A stretch of 64,000 bases of DNA from Volvox africanus. Taxonomy: Eukaryota > Chlorophyta > Chlorophyceae > Chlamydomonadales > Volvocaceae. Below are positions 41,026 to 54,618 of this stretch, piece after piece. The position numbers were made by a program, and so were the translations under genes. The stretch covers positions 62,001-126,000 of the forward strand of contig BSDZ01000040.1 of assembly GCA_030268105.1 (NCBI GenBank), written 5' to 3'. The stretch's first letter is position 1. Each line of letters opens with the position of its first letter. Under the pieces are notes generated by a model. It saw only the letters and a list, made by a program, of their open reading frames with translations. It made no database searches and had not been told where the DNA came from.

Positions 41026-42121
41026 GGTCCATTTTGCAAGGCATCAGTATATATCAACATATTTGCTGGGCTCCTTAATCATCAACGGACCTGTCACGAT
41101 CCACGATACAAAAATATAAATATATTTCTATCTGCATACATAGAGATTTATAGCTATCTATCTATCTATCCATCTATCTATCTATCCATCTATCCATCTG
41201 TGTATCTACATCGAGGTGTACTACGTATACAGACATCATAGATATAATATACCTCTCATCAATGAGCAGCAGGTGCGGCGGGTGCTTTTTTCACCTACAC
41301 CACTGTAGGGGAAAATGCAGTGGCGGCTCCATCCTGCTGTATGTCATGCATGAGACTGCCTGTTTCTTTATTTGGCAGGTAGGAAGTGCACGAGCAGGGC
41401 ATGCACATGCATGCCTCCATTGGCGAGCCTCATGTGTGATGAGTATCAAATGTGTGTGTAAATGTATCCAGATGCATCCAAAAGTATATAAACTGAGAAA
41501 GAGGTTATGTGTATGAATGTAACCTGCCACCAACCATTGGCTGGGCTACTTAAGGGCTAATGAAGCCTGAGTAGGTCTGACTGGCCTGCCAGACCTAATT
41601 GGCCCAGACAGTAGTTGGCAGGGGTATATGTGTTTAGATGTAGACCATCAGACATTAGGAAGGCTGACGTTATCACGAGAAAGTAATCGTTACATAGGAT
41701 CTGATAGCCAAAAGAAGACTGGATTGTTCACTCCGGAGTTGACACAAATACGCGCGTGTATATAGCACAACAGATTGGACTGAGCACGGATTGTTATGAA
41801 ATGGTATATCAGTTGGATATAGCGATCCATACTAGCAACAATCCCGCTGTTGTAGCTGTACTCGGCGGTAAGCTATCGACCCACGTTCGTACTGTTTGTA
41901 GTGCTATACGCCCAAGTATATGTGCCGACTCCAGAACGAACTATTCGGACATCTATACTATCAGATAATATGTAACGTATACTTTCTCGTTATTACGTCA
42001 GGCTTCCTAATGTCTGATAGTCTACGTCTCAATACGGATCGATAGCGTACTGCCGAGTACAGCTACAACAACATAATTGTTGCCAGAACGGATCGCTATA
42101 GATCCCAATTTATGCACCATT

Positions 42122-43012
42122 TCATATCACGCCCCCTCGAGACGTTCCTAGCAACAAGGGATAGAAAATAGCTTTAATCAGAAACTCTTCTGAAACCAGC
42201 AAAATCAGCCCAACGAGCTCGCCCCAAGCAAAACCTGAATGCTTACTCAGCCAACCCCATTGCCATAGTGCACTTCCTGAATTTGATGGCGGCTTCGCAT
42301 TATTGAGTTGATGCCGCTGCAGCAGCTCCTTGATGTAACGCCGCTGTGATAGCTTTACCTCCTCATTCGCTCCCCGGCTGACCTCCATACGTAGGAAGGT
42401 TTTCGCCTCTCCAAGATCTCGAATCTTGAAGGCGTGCCCGATCGCTGCCTTTACCCTCCTGATGAGTACCTCGTCTTCTGAGGTGATGATGATGTCGTCC
42501 ACGTGCACCAGCAGGTGGACGATCTCCTTCTCATCCCTCTTGATGAACAGTGCTGGGTCCGCTACTGACGGTTTGAACCCCAGCTTGTCCAGCTCCGCCT
42601 CTAGCTTCACATACCAGCAGCGTGGGGCCGTGTTCCAGCCCGTAGATTGAGCGTAGGAGCTTGCACGCCTGTTCATGGTCCGCTGACTCATAACCAGGCG
42701 GCTGCTGCATCCAGAGCTCCTCCTCCAGCTCCCCGTTCAGGAAAGCTGTGCTAGACGTCGAAGCGTCTAGCTGGTGGATCGGCATCCCTTTTGCCGCAGA
42801 CACCGCCAGGAGCATACGAAGCGAAGCAAAGCGTGAGGTTGGAGCAAATAGCTCCCCATAATCAATCCCCGCCCGCTGCTCGTAACCCTTAACCACCAAA
42901 CGTGCCTTAAATCGCTCGATCCCGCCATCCTCTGCACGTTTGACCTTAAAGACCCACAGGGGCCCCCCTCCGGGCTATTACCTCTTTCTTCCTTCTCATT
43001 CTCTTTGTACAT
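42122..43012 (-). pseudogene. Copia-2 RT remnant, unit 5
   Basis: Same defects as C0. Confidence 0.9.
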
Positions 43013-43293
43013 GTATCGCTCATCTCAACAGGGTGTGGCCAACCGGGTGTGGCGATGTTGTGTGCGTGCGTGCTGCTGCTCACCACTCCGCCATCTAAAG
43101 ATTCTTGTGTGGGGTTAAGATCGCCCGGTGGGGCGCTGCTGTTAGCTAGGGTAGCGGCTGCGGGATGTCGGTCGTGTTGGGTTGGTGTTGAGTGGACGAG
43201 GGCGATGTTATGAAGGACACAAAGCGTAAATAAGCAAACAGCGCAATACCATGTATGTATCTTCTTTGCGCATCTGATGCGTCGGGTTTCACA

Positions 43294-43364
43294 GCACCAC
43301 TAGTCCATCGGTAGGATATTTGCCTTCCAAGCAAAAGAGCGGAGTTCGACTCTCCGGTGGTGCA
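43294..43364 (+). tRNA. tRNA-Gly(UCC), unit 5
   Basis: Identical to 3934-4004. Confidence 0.92.
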
Positions 43365-44460
43365 GGTCCATTTTGCAAGGCATCAGTATATATCAACATA
43401 TTTGCTGGGCTCCTTAATCATCAACGGACCTGTCACGATCCACGATACAAAAATATAAATATATTTCTATCTGCATACATAGAGATTTATAGCTATCTAT
43501 CTATCTATCCATCTATCTATCTATCCATCTATCCATCTGTGTATCTACATCGAGGTGTACTACGTATACAGACATCATAGATATAATATACCTCTCATCA
43601 ATGAGCAGCAGGTGCGGCGGGTGCTTTTTTCACCTACACCACTGTAGGGGAAAATGCAGTGGCGGCTCCATCCTGCTGTATGTCATGCATGAGACTGCCT
43701 GTTTCTTTATTTGGCAGGTAGGAAGTGCACGAGCAGGGCATGCACATGCATGCCTCCATTGGCGAGCCTCATGTGTGATGAGTATCAAATGTGTGTGTAA
43801 ATGTATCCAGATGCATCCAAAAGTATATAAACTGAGAAAGAGGTTATGTGTATGAATGTAACCTGCCACCAACCATTGGCTGGGCTACTTAAGGGCTAAT
43901 GAAGCCTGAGTAGGTCTGACTGGCCTGCCAGACCTAATTGGCCCAGACAGTAGTTGGCAGGGGTATATGTGTTTAGATGTAGACCATCAGACATTAGGAA
44001 GGCTGACGTTATCACGAGAAAGTAATCGTTACATAGGATCTGATAGCCAAAAGAAGACTGGATTGTTCACTCCGGAGTTGACACAAATACGCGCGTGTAT
44101 ATAGCACAACAGATTGGACTGAGCACGGATTGTTATGAAATGGTATATCAGTTGGATATAGCGATCCATACTAGCAACAATCCCGCTGTTGTAGCTGTAC
44201 TCGGCGGTAAGCTATCGACCCACGTTCGTACTGTTTGTAGTGCTATACGCCCAAGTATATGTGCCGACTCCAGAACGAACTATTCGGACATCTATACTAT
44301 CAGATAATATGTAACGTATACTTTCTCGTTATTACGTCAGGCTTCCTAATGTCTGATAGTCTACGTCTCAATACGGATCGATAGCGTACTGCCGAGTACA
44401 GCTACAACAACATAATTGTTGCCAGAACGGATCGCTATAGATCCCAATTTATGCACCATT

Positions 44461-45351
44461 TCATATCACGCCCCCTCGAGACGTTCCTAGCAACAAGGGA
44501 TAGAAAATAGCTTTAATCAGAAACTCTTCTGAAACCAGCAAAATCAGCCCAACGAGCTCGCCCCAAGCAAAACCTGAATGCTTACTCAGCCAACCCCATT
44601 GCCATAGTGCACTTCCTGAATTTGATGGCGGCTTCGCATTATTGAGTTGATGCCGCTGCAGCAGCTCCTTGATGTAACGCCGCTGTGATAGCTTTACCTC
44701 CTCATTCGCTCCCCGGCTGACCTCCATACGTAGGAAGGTTTTCGCCTCTCCAAGATCTCGAATCTTGAAGGCGTGCCCGATCGCTGCCTTTACCCTCCTG
44801 ATGAGTACCTCGTCTTCTGAGGTGATGATGATGTCGTCCACGTGCACCAGCAGGTGGACGATCTCCTTCTCATCCCTCTTGATGAACAGTGCTGGGTCCG
44901 CTACTGACGGTTTGAACCCCAGCTTGTCCAGCTCCGCCTCTAGCTTCACATACCAGCAGCGTGGGGCCGTGTTCCAGCCCGTAGATTGAGCGTAGGAGCT
45001 TGCACGCCTGTTCATGGTCCGCTGACTCATAACCAGGCGGCTGCTGCATCCAGAGCTCCTCCTCCAGCTCCCCGTTCAGGAAAGCTGTGCTAGACGTCGA
45101 AGCGTCTAGCTGGTGGATCGGCATCCCTTTTGCCGCAGACACCGCCAGGAGCATACGAAGCGAAGCAAAGCGTGAGGTTGGAGCAAATAGCTCCCCATAA
45201 TCAATCCCCGCCCGCTGCTCGTAACCCTTAACCACCAAACGTGCCTTAAATCGCTCGATCCCGCCATCCTCTGCACGTTTGACCTTAAAGACCCACAGGG
45301 GCCCCCCTCCGGGCTATTACCTCTTTCTTCCTTCTCATTCTCTTTGTACAT
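44461..45351 (-). pseudogene. Copia-2 RT remnant, unit 6
   Basis: Same defects as C0. Confidence 0.9.
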
Positions 45352-45632
45352 GTATCGCTCATCTCAACAGGGTGTGGCCAACCGGGTGTGGCGATGTTGT
45401 GTGCGTGCGTGCTGCTGCTCACCACTCCGCCATCTAAAGATTCTTGTGTGGGGTTAAGATCGCCCGGTGGGGCGCTGCTGTTAGCTAGGGTAGCGGCTGC
45501 GGGATGTCGGTCGTGTTGGGTTGGTGTTGAGTGGACGAGGGCGATGTTATGAAGGACACAAAGCGTAAATAAGCAAACAGCGCAATACCATGTATGTATC
45601 TTCTTTGCGCATCTGATGCGTCGGGTTTCACA

Positions 45633-45703
45633 GCACCACTAGTCCATCGGTAGGATATTTGCCTTCCAAGCAAAAGAGCGGAGTTCGACTCTCCGGTGGT
45701 GCA
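45633..45703 (+). tRNA. tRNA-Gly(UCC), unit 6
   Basis: Identical to 3934-4004. Confidence 0.92.
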
Positions 45704-46799
45704 GGTCCATTTTGCAAGGCATCAGTATATATCAACATATTTGCTGGGCTCCTTAATCATCAACGGACCTGTCACGATCCACGATACAAAAATATAAATA
45801 TATTTCTATCTGCATACATAGAGATTTATAGCTATCTATCTATCTATCCATCTATCTATCTATCCATCTATCCATCTGTGTATCTACATCGAGGTGTACT
45901 ACGTATACAGACATCATAGATATAATATACCTCTCATCAATGAGCAGCAGGTGCGGCGGGTGCTTTTTTCACCTACACCACTGTAGGGGAAAATGCAGTG
46001 GCGGCTCCATCCTGCTGTATGTCATGCATGAGACTGCCTGTTTCTTTATTTGGCAGGTAGGAAGTGCACGAGCAGGGCATGCACATGCATGCCTCCATTG
46101 GCGAGCCTCATGTGTGATGAGTATCAAATGTGTGTGTAAATGTATCCAGATGCATCCAAAAGTATATAAACTGAGAAAGAGGTTATGTGTATGAATGTAA
46201 CCTGCCACCAACCATTGGCTGGGCTACTTAAGGGCTAATGAAGCCTGAGTAGGTCTGACTGGCCTGCCAGACCTAATTGGCCCAGACAGTAGTTGGCAGG
46301 GGTATATGTGTTTAGATGTAGACCATCAGACATTAGGAAGGCTGACGTTATCACGAGAAAGTAATCGTTACATAGGATCTGATAGCCAAAAGAAGACTGG
46401 ATTGTTCACTCCGGAGTTGACACAAATACGCGCGTGTATATAGCACAACAGATTGGACTGAGCACGGATTGTTATGAAATGGTATATCAGTTGGATATAG
46501 CGATCCATACTAGCAACAATCCCGCTGTTGTAGCTGTACTCGGCGGTAAGCTATCGACCCACGTTCGTACTGTTTGTAGTGCTATACGCCCAAGTATATG
46601 TGCCGACTCCAGAACGAACTATTCGGACATCTATACTATCAGATAATATGTAACGTATACTTTCTCGTTATTACGTCAGGCTTCCTAATGTCTGATAGTC
46701 TACGTCTCAATACGGATCGATAGCGTACTGCCGAGTACAGCTACAACAACATAATTGTTGCCAGAACGGATCGCTATAGATCCCAATTTATGCACCATT

Positions 46800-47690
46800 T
46801 CATATCACGCCCCCTCGAGACGTTCCTAGCAACAAGGGATAGAAAATAGCTTTAATCAGAAACTCTTCTGAAACCAGCAAAATCAGCCCAACGAGCTCGC
46901 CCCAAGCAAAACCTGAATGCTTACTCAGCCAACCCCATTGCCATAGTGCACTTCCTGAATTTGATGGCGGCTTCGCATTATTGAGTTGATGCCGCTGCAG
47001 CAGCTCCTTGATGTAACGCCGCTGTGATAGCTTTACCTCCTCATTCGCTCCCCGGCTGACCTCCATACGTAGGAAGGTTTTCGCCTCTCCAAGATCTCGA
47101 ATCTTGAAGGCGTGCCCGATCGCTGCCTTTACCCTCCTGATGAGTACCTCGTCTTCTGAGGTGATGATGATGTCGTCCACGTGCACCAGCAGGTGGACGA
47201 TCTCCTTCTCATCCCTCTTGATGAACAGTGCTGGGTCCGCTACTGACGGTTTGAACCCCAGCTTGTCCAGCTCCGCCTCTAGCTTCACATACCAGCAGCG
47301 TGGGGCCGTGTTCCAGCCCGTAGATTGAGCGTAGGAGCTTGCACGCCTGTTCATGGTCCGCTGACTCATAACCAGGCGGCTGCTGCATCCAGAGCTCCTC
47401 CTCCAGCTCCCCGTTCAGGAAAGCTGTGCTAGACGTCGAAGCGTCTAGCTGGTGGATCGGCATCCCTTTTGCCGCAGACACCGCCAGGAGCATACGAAGC
47501 GAAGCAAAGCGTGAGGTTGGAGCAAATAGCTCCCCATAATCAATCCCCGCCCGCTGCTCGTAACCCTTAACCACCAAACGTGCCTTAAATCGCTCGATCC
47601 CGCCATCCTCTGCACGTTTGACCTTAAAGACCCACAGGGGCCCCCCTCCGGGCTATTACCTCTTTCTTCCTTCTCATTCTCTTTGTACAT
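46800..47690 (-). pseudogene. Copia-2 RT remnant, unit 7
   Basis: Same defects as C0. Confidence 0.9.
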
Positions 47691-47971
47691 GTATCGCTCA
47701 TCTCAACAGGGTGTGGCCAACCGGGTGTGGCGATGTTGTGTGCGTGCGTGCTGCTGCTCACCACTCCGCCATCTAAAGATTCTTGTGTGGGGTTAAGATC
47801 GCCCGGTGGGGCGCTGCTGTTAGCTAGGGTAGCGGCTGCGGGATGTCGGTCGTGTTGGGTTGGTGTTGAGTGGACGAGGGCGATGTTATGAAGGACACAA
47901 AGCGTAAATAAGCAAACAGCGCAATACCATGTATGTATCTTCTTTGCGCATCTGATGCGTCGGGTTTCACA

Positions 47972-48042
47972 GCACCACTAGTCCATCGGTAGGATATTTG
48001 CCTTCCAAGCAAAAGAGCGGAGTTCGACTCTCCGGTGGTGCA
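47972..48042 (+). tRNA. tRNA-Gly(UCC), unit 7
   Basis: Identical to 3934-4004. Confidence 0.92.
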
Positions 48043-49138
48043 GGTCCATTTTGCAAGGCATCAGTATATATCAACATATTTGCTGGGCTCCTTAATCATC
48101 AACGGACCTGTCACGATCCACGATACAAAAATATAAATATATTTCTATCTGCATACATAGAGATTTATAGCTATCTATCTATCTATCCATCTATCTATCT
48201 ATCCATCTATCCATCTGTGTATCTACATCGAGGTGTACTACGTATACAGACATCATAGATATAATATACCTCTCATCAATGAGCAGCAGGTGCGGCGGGT
48301 GCTTTTTTCACCTACACCACTGTAGGGGAAAATGCAGTGGCGGCTCCATCCTGCTGTATGTCATGCATGAGACTGCCTGTTTCTTTATTTGGCAGGTAGG
48401 AAGTGCACGAGCAGGGCATGCACATGCATGCCTCCATTGGCGAGCCTCATGTGTGATGAGTATCAAATGTGTGTGTAAATGTATCCAGATGCATCCAAAA
48501 GTATATAAACTGAGAAAGAGGTTATGTGTATGAATGTAACCTGCCACCAACCATTGGCTGGGCTACTTAAGGGCTAATGAAGCCTGAGTAGGTCTGACTG
48601 GCCTGCCAGACCTAATTGGCCCAGACAGTAGTTGGCAGGGGTATATGTGTTTAGATGTAGACCATCAGACATTAGGAAGGCTGACGTTATCACGAGAAAG
48701 TAATCGTTACATAGGATCTGATAGCCAAAAGAAGACTGGATTGTTCACTCCGGAGTTGACACAAATACGCGCGTGTATATAGCACAACAGATTGGACTGA
48801 GCACGGATTGTTATGAAATGGTATATCAGTTGGATATAGCGATCCATACTAGCAACAATCCCGCTGTTGTAGCTGTACTCGGCGGTAAGCTATCGACCCA
48901 CGTTCGTACTGTTTGTAGTGCTATACGCCCAAGTATATGTGCCGACTCCAGAACGAACTATTCGGACATCTATACTATCAGATAATATGTAACGTATACT
49001 TTCTCGTTATTACGTCAGGCTTCCTAATGTCTGATAGTCTACGTCTCAATACGGATCGATAGCGTACTGCCGAGTACAGCTACAACAACATAATTGTTGC
49101 CAGAACGGATCGCTATAGATCCCAATTTATGCACCATT

Positions 49139-50029
49139 TCATATCACGCCCCCTCGAGACGTTCCTAGCAACAAGGGATAGAAAATAGCTTTAATCAGAA
49201 ACTCTTCTGAAACCAGCAAAATCAGCCCAACGAGCTCGCCCCAAGCAAAACCTGAATGCTTACTCAGCCAACCCCATTGCCATAGTGCACTTCCTGAATT
49301 TGATGGCGGCTTCGCATTATTGAGTTGATGCCGCTGCAGCAGCTCCTTGATGTAACGCCGCTGTGATAGCTTTACCTCCTCATTCGCTCCCCGGCTGACC
49401 TCCATACGTAGGAAGGTTTTCGCCTCTCCAAGATCTCGAATCTTGAAGGCGTGCCCGATCGCTGCCTTTACCCTCCTGATGAGTACCTCGTCTTCTGAGG
49501 TGATGATGATGTCGTCCACGTGCACCAGCAGGTGGACGATCTCCTTCTCATCCCTCTTGATGAACAGTGCTGGGTCCGCTACTGACGGTTTGAACCCCAG
49601 CTTGTCCAGCTCCGCCTCTAGCTTCACATACCAGCAGCGTGGGGCCGTGTTCCAGCCCGTAGATTGAGCGTAGGAGCTTGCACGCCTGTTCATGGTCCGC
49701 TGACTCATAACCAGGCGGCTGCTGCATCCAGAGCTCCTCCTCCAGCTCCCCGTTCAGGAAAGCTGTGCTAGACGTCGAAGCGTCTAGCTGGTGGATCGGC
49801 ATCCCTTTTGCCGCAGACACCGCCAGGAGCATACGAAGCGAAGCAAAGCGTGAGGTTGGAGCAAATAGCTCCCCATAATCAATCCCCGCCCGCTGCTCGT
49901 AACCCTTAACCACCAAACGTGCCTTAAATCGCTCGATCCCGCCATCCTCTGCACGTTTGACCTTAAAGACCCACAGGGGCCCCCCTCCGGGCTATTACCT
50001 CTTTCTTCCTTCTCATTCTCTTTGTACAT
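49139..50029 (-). pseudogene. Copia-2 RT remnant, unit 8
   Basis: Same defects as C0. Confidence 0.9.
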
Positions 50030-50310
50030 GTATCGCTCATCTCAACAGGGTGTGGCCAACCGGGTGTGGCGATGTTGTGTGCGTGCGTGCTGCTGCTCAC
50101 CACTCCGCCATCTAAAGATTCTTGTGTGGGGTTAAGATCGCCCGGTGGGGCGCTGCTGTTAGCTAGGGTTGCGGCTGCGGGATGTCGGTCGTGTTGGGTT
50201 GGTGTTGAGTGGACGAGGGCGATGTTATGAAGGACACAAAGCGTAAATAAGCAAACAGCGCAATACCATGTATGTATCTTCTTTGCGCATCTGATGCGTC
50301 GGGTTTCACA

Positions 50311-50381
50311 GCACCACTAGTCCATCGGTAGGATATTTGCCTTCCAAGCAAAAGAGCGGAGTTCGACTCTCCGGTGGTGCA
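50311..50381 (+). tRNA. tRNA-Gly(UCC), unit 8
   Basis: Identical to 3934-4004. Confidence 0.92.
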
Positions 50382-51477
50382 GGTCCATTTTGCAAGGCAT
50401 CAGTATATATCAACATATTTGCTGGGCTCCTTAATCATCAACGGACCTGTCACGATCCACGATACAAAAATATAAATATATTTCTATCTGCATACATAGA
50501 GATTTATAGCTATCTATCTATCTATCCATCTATCTATCTATCCATCTATCCATCTGTGTATCTACATCGAGGTGTACTACGTATACAGACATCATAGATA
50601 TAATATACCTCTCATCAATGAGCAGCAGGTGCGGCGGGTGCTTTTTTCACCTACACCACTGTAGGGGAAAATGCAGTGGCGGCTCCATCCTGCTGTATGT
50701 CATGCATGAGACTGCCTGTTTCTTTATTTGGCAGGTAGGAAGTGCACGAGCAGGGCATGCACATGCATGCCTCCATTGGCGAGCCTCATGTGTGATGAGT
50801 ATCAAATGTGTGTGTAAATGTATCCAGATGCATCCAAAAGTATATAAACTGAGAAAGAGGTTATGTGTATGAATGTAACCTGCCACCAACCATTGGCTGG
50901 GCTACTTAAGGGCTAATGAAGCCTGAGTAGGTCTGACTGGCCTGCCAGACCTAATTGGCCCAGACAGTAGTTGGCAGGGGTATATGTGTTTAGATGTAGA
51001 CCATCAGACATTAGGAAGGCTGACGTTATCACGAGAAAGTAATCGTTACATAGGATCTGATAGCCAAAAGAAGACTGGATTGTTCACTCCGGAGTTGACA
51101 CAAATACGCGCGTGTATATAGCACAACAGATTGGACTGAGCACGGATTGTTATGAAATGGTATATCAGTTGGATATAGCGATCCATACTAGCAACAATCC
51201 CGCTGTTGTAGCTGTACTCGGCGGTAAGCTATCGACCCACGTTCGTACTGTTTGTAGTGCTATACGCCCAAGTATATGTGCCGACTCCAGAACGAACTAT
51301 TCGGACATCTATACTATCAGATAATATGTAACGTATACTTTCTCGTTATTACGTCAGGCTTCCTAATGTCTGATAGTCTACGTCTCAATACGGATCGATA
51401 GCGTACTGCCGAGTACAGCTACAACAACATAATTGTTGCCAGAACGGATCGCTATAGATCCCAATTTATGCACCATT

Positions 51478-52368
51478 TCATATCACGCCCCCTCGAGACG
51501 TTCCTAGCAACAAGGGATAGAAAATAGCTTTAATCAGAAACTCTTCTGAAACCAGCAAAATCAGCCCAACGAGCTCGCCCCAAGCAAAACCTGAATGCTT
51601 ACTCAGCCAACCCCATTGCCATAGTGCACTTCCTGAATTTGATGGCGGCTTCGCATTATTGAGTTGATGCCGCTGCAGCAGCTCCTTGATGTAACGCCGC
51701 TGTGATAGCTTTACCTCCTCATTCGCTCCCCGGCTGACCTCCATACGTAGGAAGGTTTTCGCCTCTCCAAGATCTCGAATCTTGAAGGCGTGCCCGATCG
51801 CTGCCTTTACCCTCCTGATGAGTACCTCGTCTTCTGAGGTGATGATGATGTCGTCCACGTGCACCAGCAGGTGGACGATCTCCTTCTCATCCCTCTTGAT
51901 GAACAGTGCTGGGTCCGCTACTGACGGTTTGAACCCCAGCTTGTCCAGCTCCGCCTCTAGCTTCACATACCAGCAGCGTGGGGCCGTGTTCCAGCCCGTA
52001 GATTGAGCGTAGGAGCTTGCACGCCTGTTCATGGTCCGCTGACTCATAACCAGGCGGCTGCTGCATCCAGAGCTCCTCCTCCAGCTCCCCGTTCAGGAAA
52101 GCTGTGCTAGACGTCGAAGCGTCTAGCTGGTGGATCGGCATCCCTTTTGCCGCAGACACCGCCAGGAGCATACGAAGCGAAGCAAAGCGTGAGGTTGGAG
52201 CAAATAGCTCCCCATAATCAATCCCCGCCCGCTGCTCGTAACCCTTAACCACCAAACGTGCCTTAAATCGCTCGATCCCGCCATCCTCTGCACGTTTGAC
52301 CTTAAAGACCCACAGGGGCCCCCCTCCGGGCTATTACCTCTTTCTTCCTTCTCATTCTCTTTGTACAT
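51478..52368 (-). pseudogene. Copia-2 RT remnant, unit 9
   Basis: Same defects as C0. Confidence 0.9.
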
Positions 52369-52649
52369 GTATCGCTCATCTCAACAGGGTGTGGCCAACC
52401 GGGTGTGGCGATGTTGTGTGCGTGCGTGCTGCTGCTCACCACTCCGCCATCTAAAGATTCTTGTGTGGGGTTAAGATCGCCCGGTGGGGCGCTGCTGTTA
52501 GCTAGGGTAGCGGCTGCGGGATGTCGGTCGTGTTGGGTTGGTGTTGAGTGGACGAGGGCGATGTTATGAAGGACACAAAGCGTAAATAAGCAAACAGCGC
52601 AATACCATGTATGTATCTTCTTTGCGCATCTGATGCGTCGGGTTTCACA

Positions 52650-52720
52650 GCACCACTAGTCCATCGGTAGGATATTTGCCTTCCAAGCAAAAGAGCGGAG
52701 TTCGACTCTCCGGTGGTGCA
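52650..52720 (+). tRNA. tRNA-Gly(UCC), unit 9
   Basis: Identical to 3934-4004. Confidence 0.92.
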
Positions 52721-53736
52721 GGTCCATTTTGCAAGGCATCAGTATATATCAACATATTTGCTGGGCTCCTTAATCATCAACGGACCTGTCACGATCCACG
52801 ATACAAAAATATAAATATATTTCTATCTGCATACATAGAGATTTATAGCTATCTATCTATCTATCCATCTATCTATCTATCCATCTATCCATCTGTGTAT
52901 CTACATCGAGGTGTACTACGTATACAGACATCATAGATATAATATACCTCTCATCAATGAGCAGCAGGTGCGGCGGGTGCTTTTTTCACCTACACCACTG
53001 TAGGGGAAAATGCAGTGGCGGCTCCATCCTGCTGTATGTCATGCATGAGACTGCCTGTTTCTTTATTTGGCAGGTAGGAAGTGCACGAGCAGGGCATGCA
53101 CATGCATGCCTCCATTGGCGAGCCTCATGTGTGATGAGTATCAAATGTGTGTGTAAATGTATCCAGATGCATCCAAAAGTATATAAACTGAGAAAGAGGT
53201 TATGTGTATGAATGTAACCTGCCACCAACCATTGGCTGGGCTACTTAAGGGCTAATGAAGCCTGAGTAGGTCTGACTGGCCTGCCAGACCTAATTGGCCC
53301 AGACAGTAGTTGGCAGGGGTATATGTGTTTAGATGTAGACCATCAGACATTAGGAAGGCTGACGTTATCACGAGAAAGTAATCGTTACATAGGATCTGAT
53401 AGCCAAAAGAAGACTGGATTGTTCACTCCGGAGTTGACACAAATACGCGCGTGTATATAGCACAACAGATTGGACTGAGCACGGATTGTTATGAAATGGT
53501 ATATCAGTTGGATATAGCGATCCATACTAGCAACAATCCCGCTGTTGTAGCTGTACTCGGCGGTAAGCTATCGACCCACGTTCGTACTGTTTGTAGTGCT
53601 ATACGCCCAAGTATATGTGCCGACTCCAGAACGAACTATTCGGACATCTATACTATCAGATAATATGTAACGTATACTTTCTCGTTATTACGTCAGGCTT
53701 CCTAATGTCTGATAGTCTACGTCTCAATAGGTTATG

Positions 53737-54550
53737 TGTTGTACGCGGGTTCAATCACCGTTTACATTTATGAAGGCAGCAATGCATTCAGATATCATGA
53801 AGCATAATACAATCATATTAGCATGATATACTCGAGTATATCTAGCTAATCAGGCATGTCGCATCATCATTCACGACATGGCACTGTCGGTCAACATGTT
53901 TGACTCGAGGCTGATAATTAATGCGCGACCTATCCATTGGCATATTATATCACGTAATAATACTTTGAATAGTATTACCTCATCTGTGTCATAAACCATA
54001 CGCGTATGCAAGAATGCGACGATCGCGATGGTTGGGTCGGCAACCGAATATCGATATTCGGACCTTTGCATATTGCATGCGTTGCATCCAATAATATCAC
54101 GAATGACACGATATTTAGAGCAGTCTTACCAAGGTACTCACACTTGAGATCGTAATCCAGTGAGACCTGTACTGCACATCGGTATCATGACGTGATAGGT
54201 GCGAGGACGGCCGCCTAGAGACCGAAGTCGGCGCAACGCTAACTTTGGACCAAGTATTAGAGTACTTAACTCTATTCGATACGCATACATACGATTAATC
54301 ATTTACATTCGGCCTGAGCTATTCTAGCATTCCATCTGCAGCCGAGTGATGAACATTGCCCACGGGGTCTGACGGCAGACTGTAATTCTGTAACTGAAGA
54401 ACATTGTAAGTTGAATCTTTCCTTGCTATTGAGTCTTCCACTGTCTACTATTCGCATTGGCTTGCCTTGCTGTTCGTAAGCTTGGTACGCACGCAGCTAA
54501 CACCTAGACGTGCAGAGCTAATACATGATTGAAGAAGGAAGGATACAACA
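53737..54550 (+). repeat. Gypsy-B LTR, unit R1
   Basis: 814 bp, TGTTGTACGCGG...GGATACAACA; no 3' partner LTR in the unit. Confidence 0.92.
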
Positions 54551-54618
54551 AATTTGGTAGCGAGACCAGGTTGAATCATGATGGTTGCATTGTCCCTCAT
54601 CGGAAGTAGGTTCTCGCG

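Larger units (their letters stand above)
39696..42034 (-). mobile_element. Copia-2 tandem unit 4 (2339 bp)
   Basis: Same layout as the other units. Confidence 0.92.
42035..44373 (-). mobile_element. Copia-2 tandem unit 5 (2339 bp)
   Basis: Same layout as the other units. Confidence 0.92.
44374..46712 (-). mobile_element. Copia-2 tandem unit 6 (2339 bp)
   Basis: Same layout as the other units. Confidence 0.92.
46713..49051 (-). mobile_element. Copia-2 tandem unit 7 (2339 bp)
   Basis: Same layout as the other units. Confidence 0.92.
49052..51390 (-). mobile_element. Copia-2 tandem unit 8 (2339 bp)
   Basis: Same layout. Carries gggttgcgg (near 50166) where the other units of this run have gggtagcgg; the variant recurs at 56253 and 58593. 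Confidence 0.92.
51391..53729 (-). mobile_element. Copia-2 tandem unit 9 (2339 bp), last of the uninterrupted run
   Basis: Same layout. Its copia-1 LTR (53487-53729) is followed by ggttatg and a gypsy-B LTR instead of a tenth unit. Confidence 0.92.
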
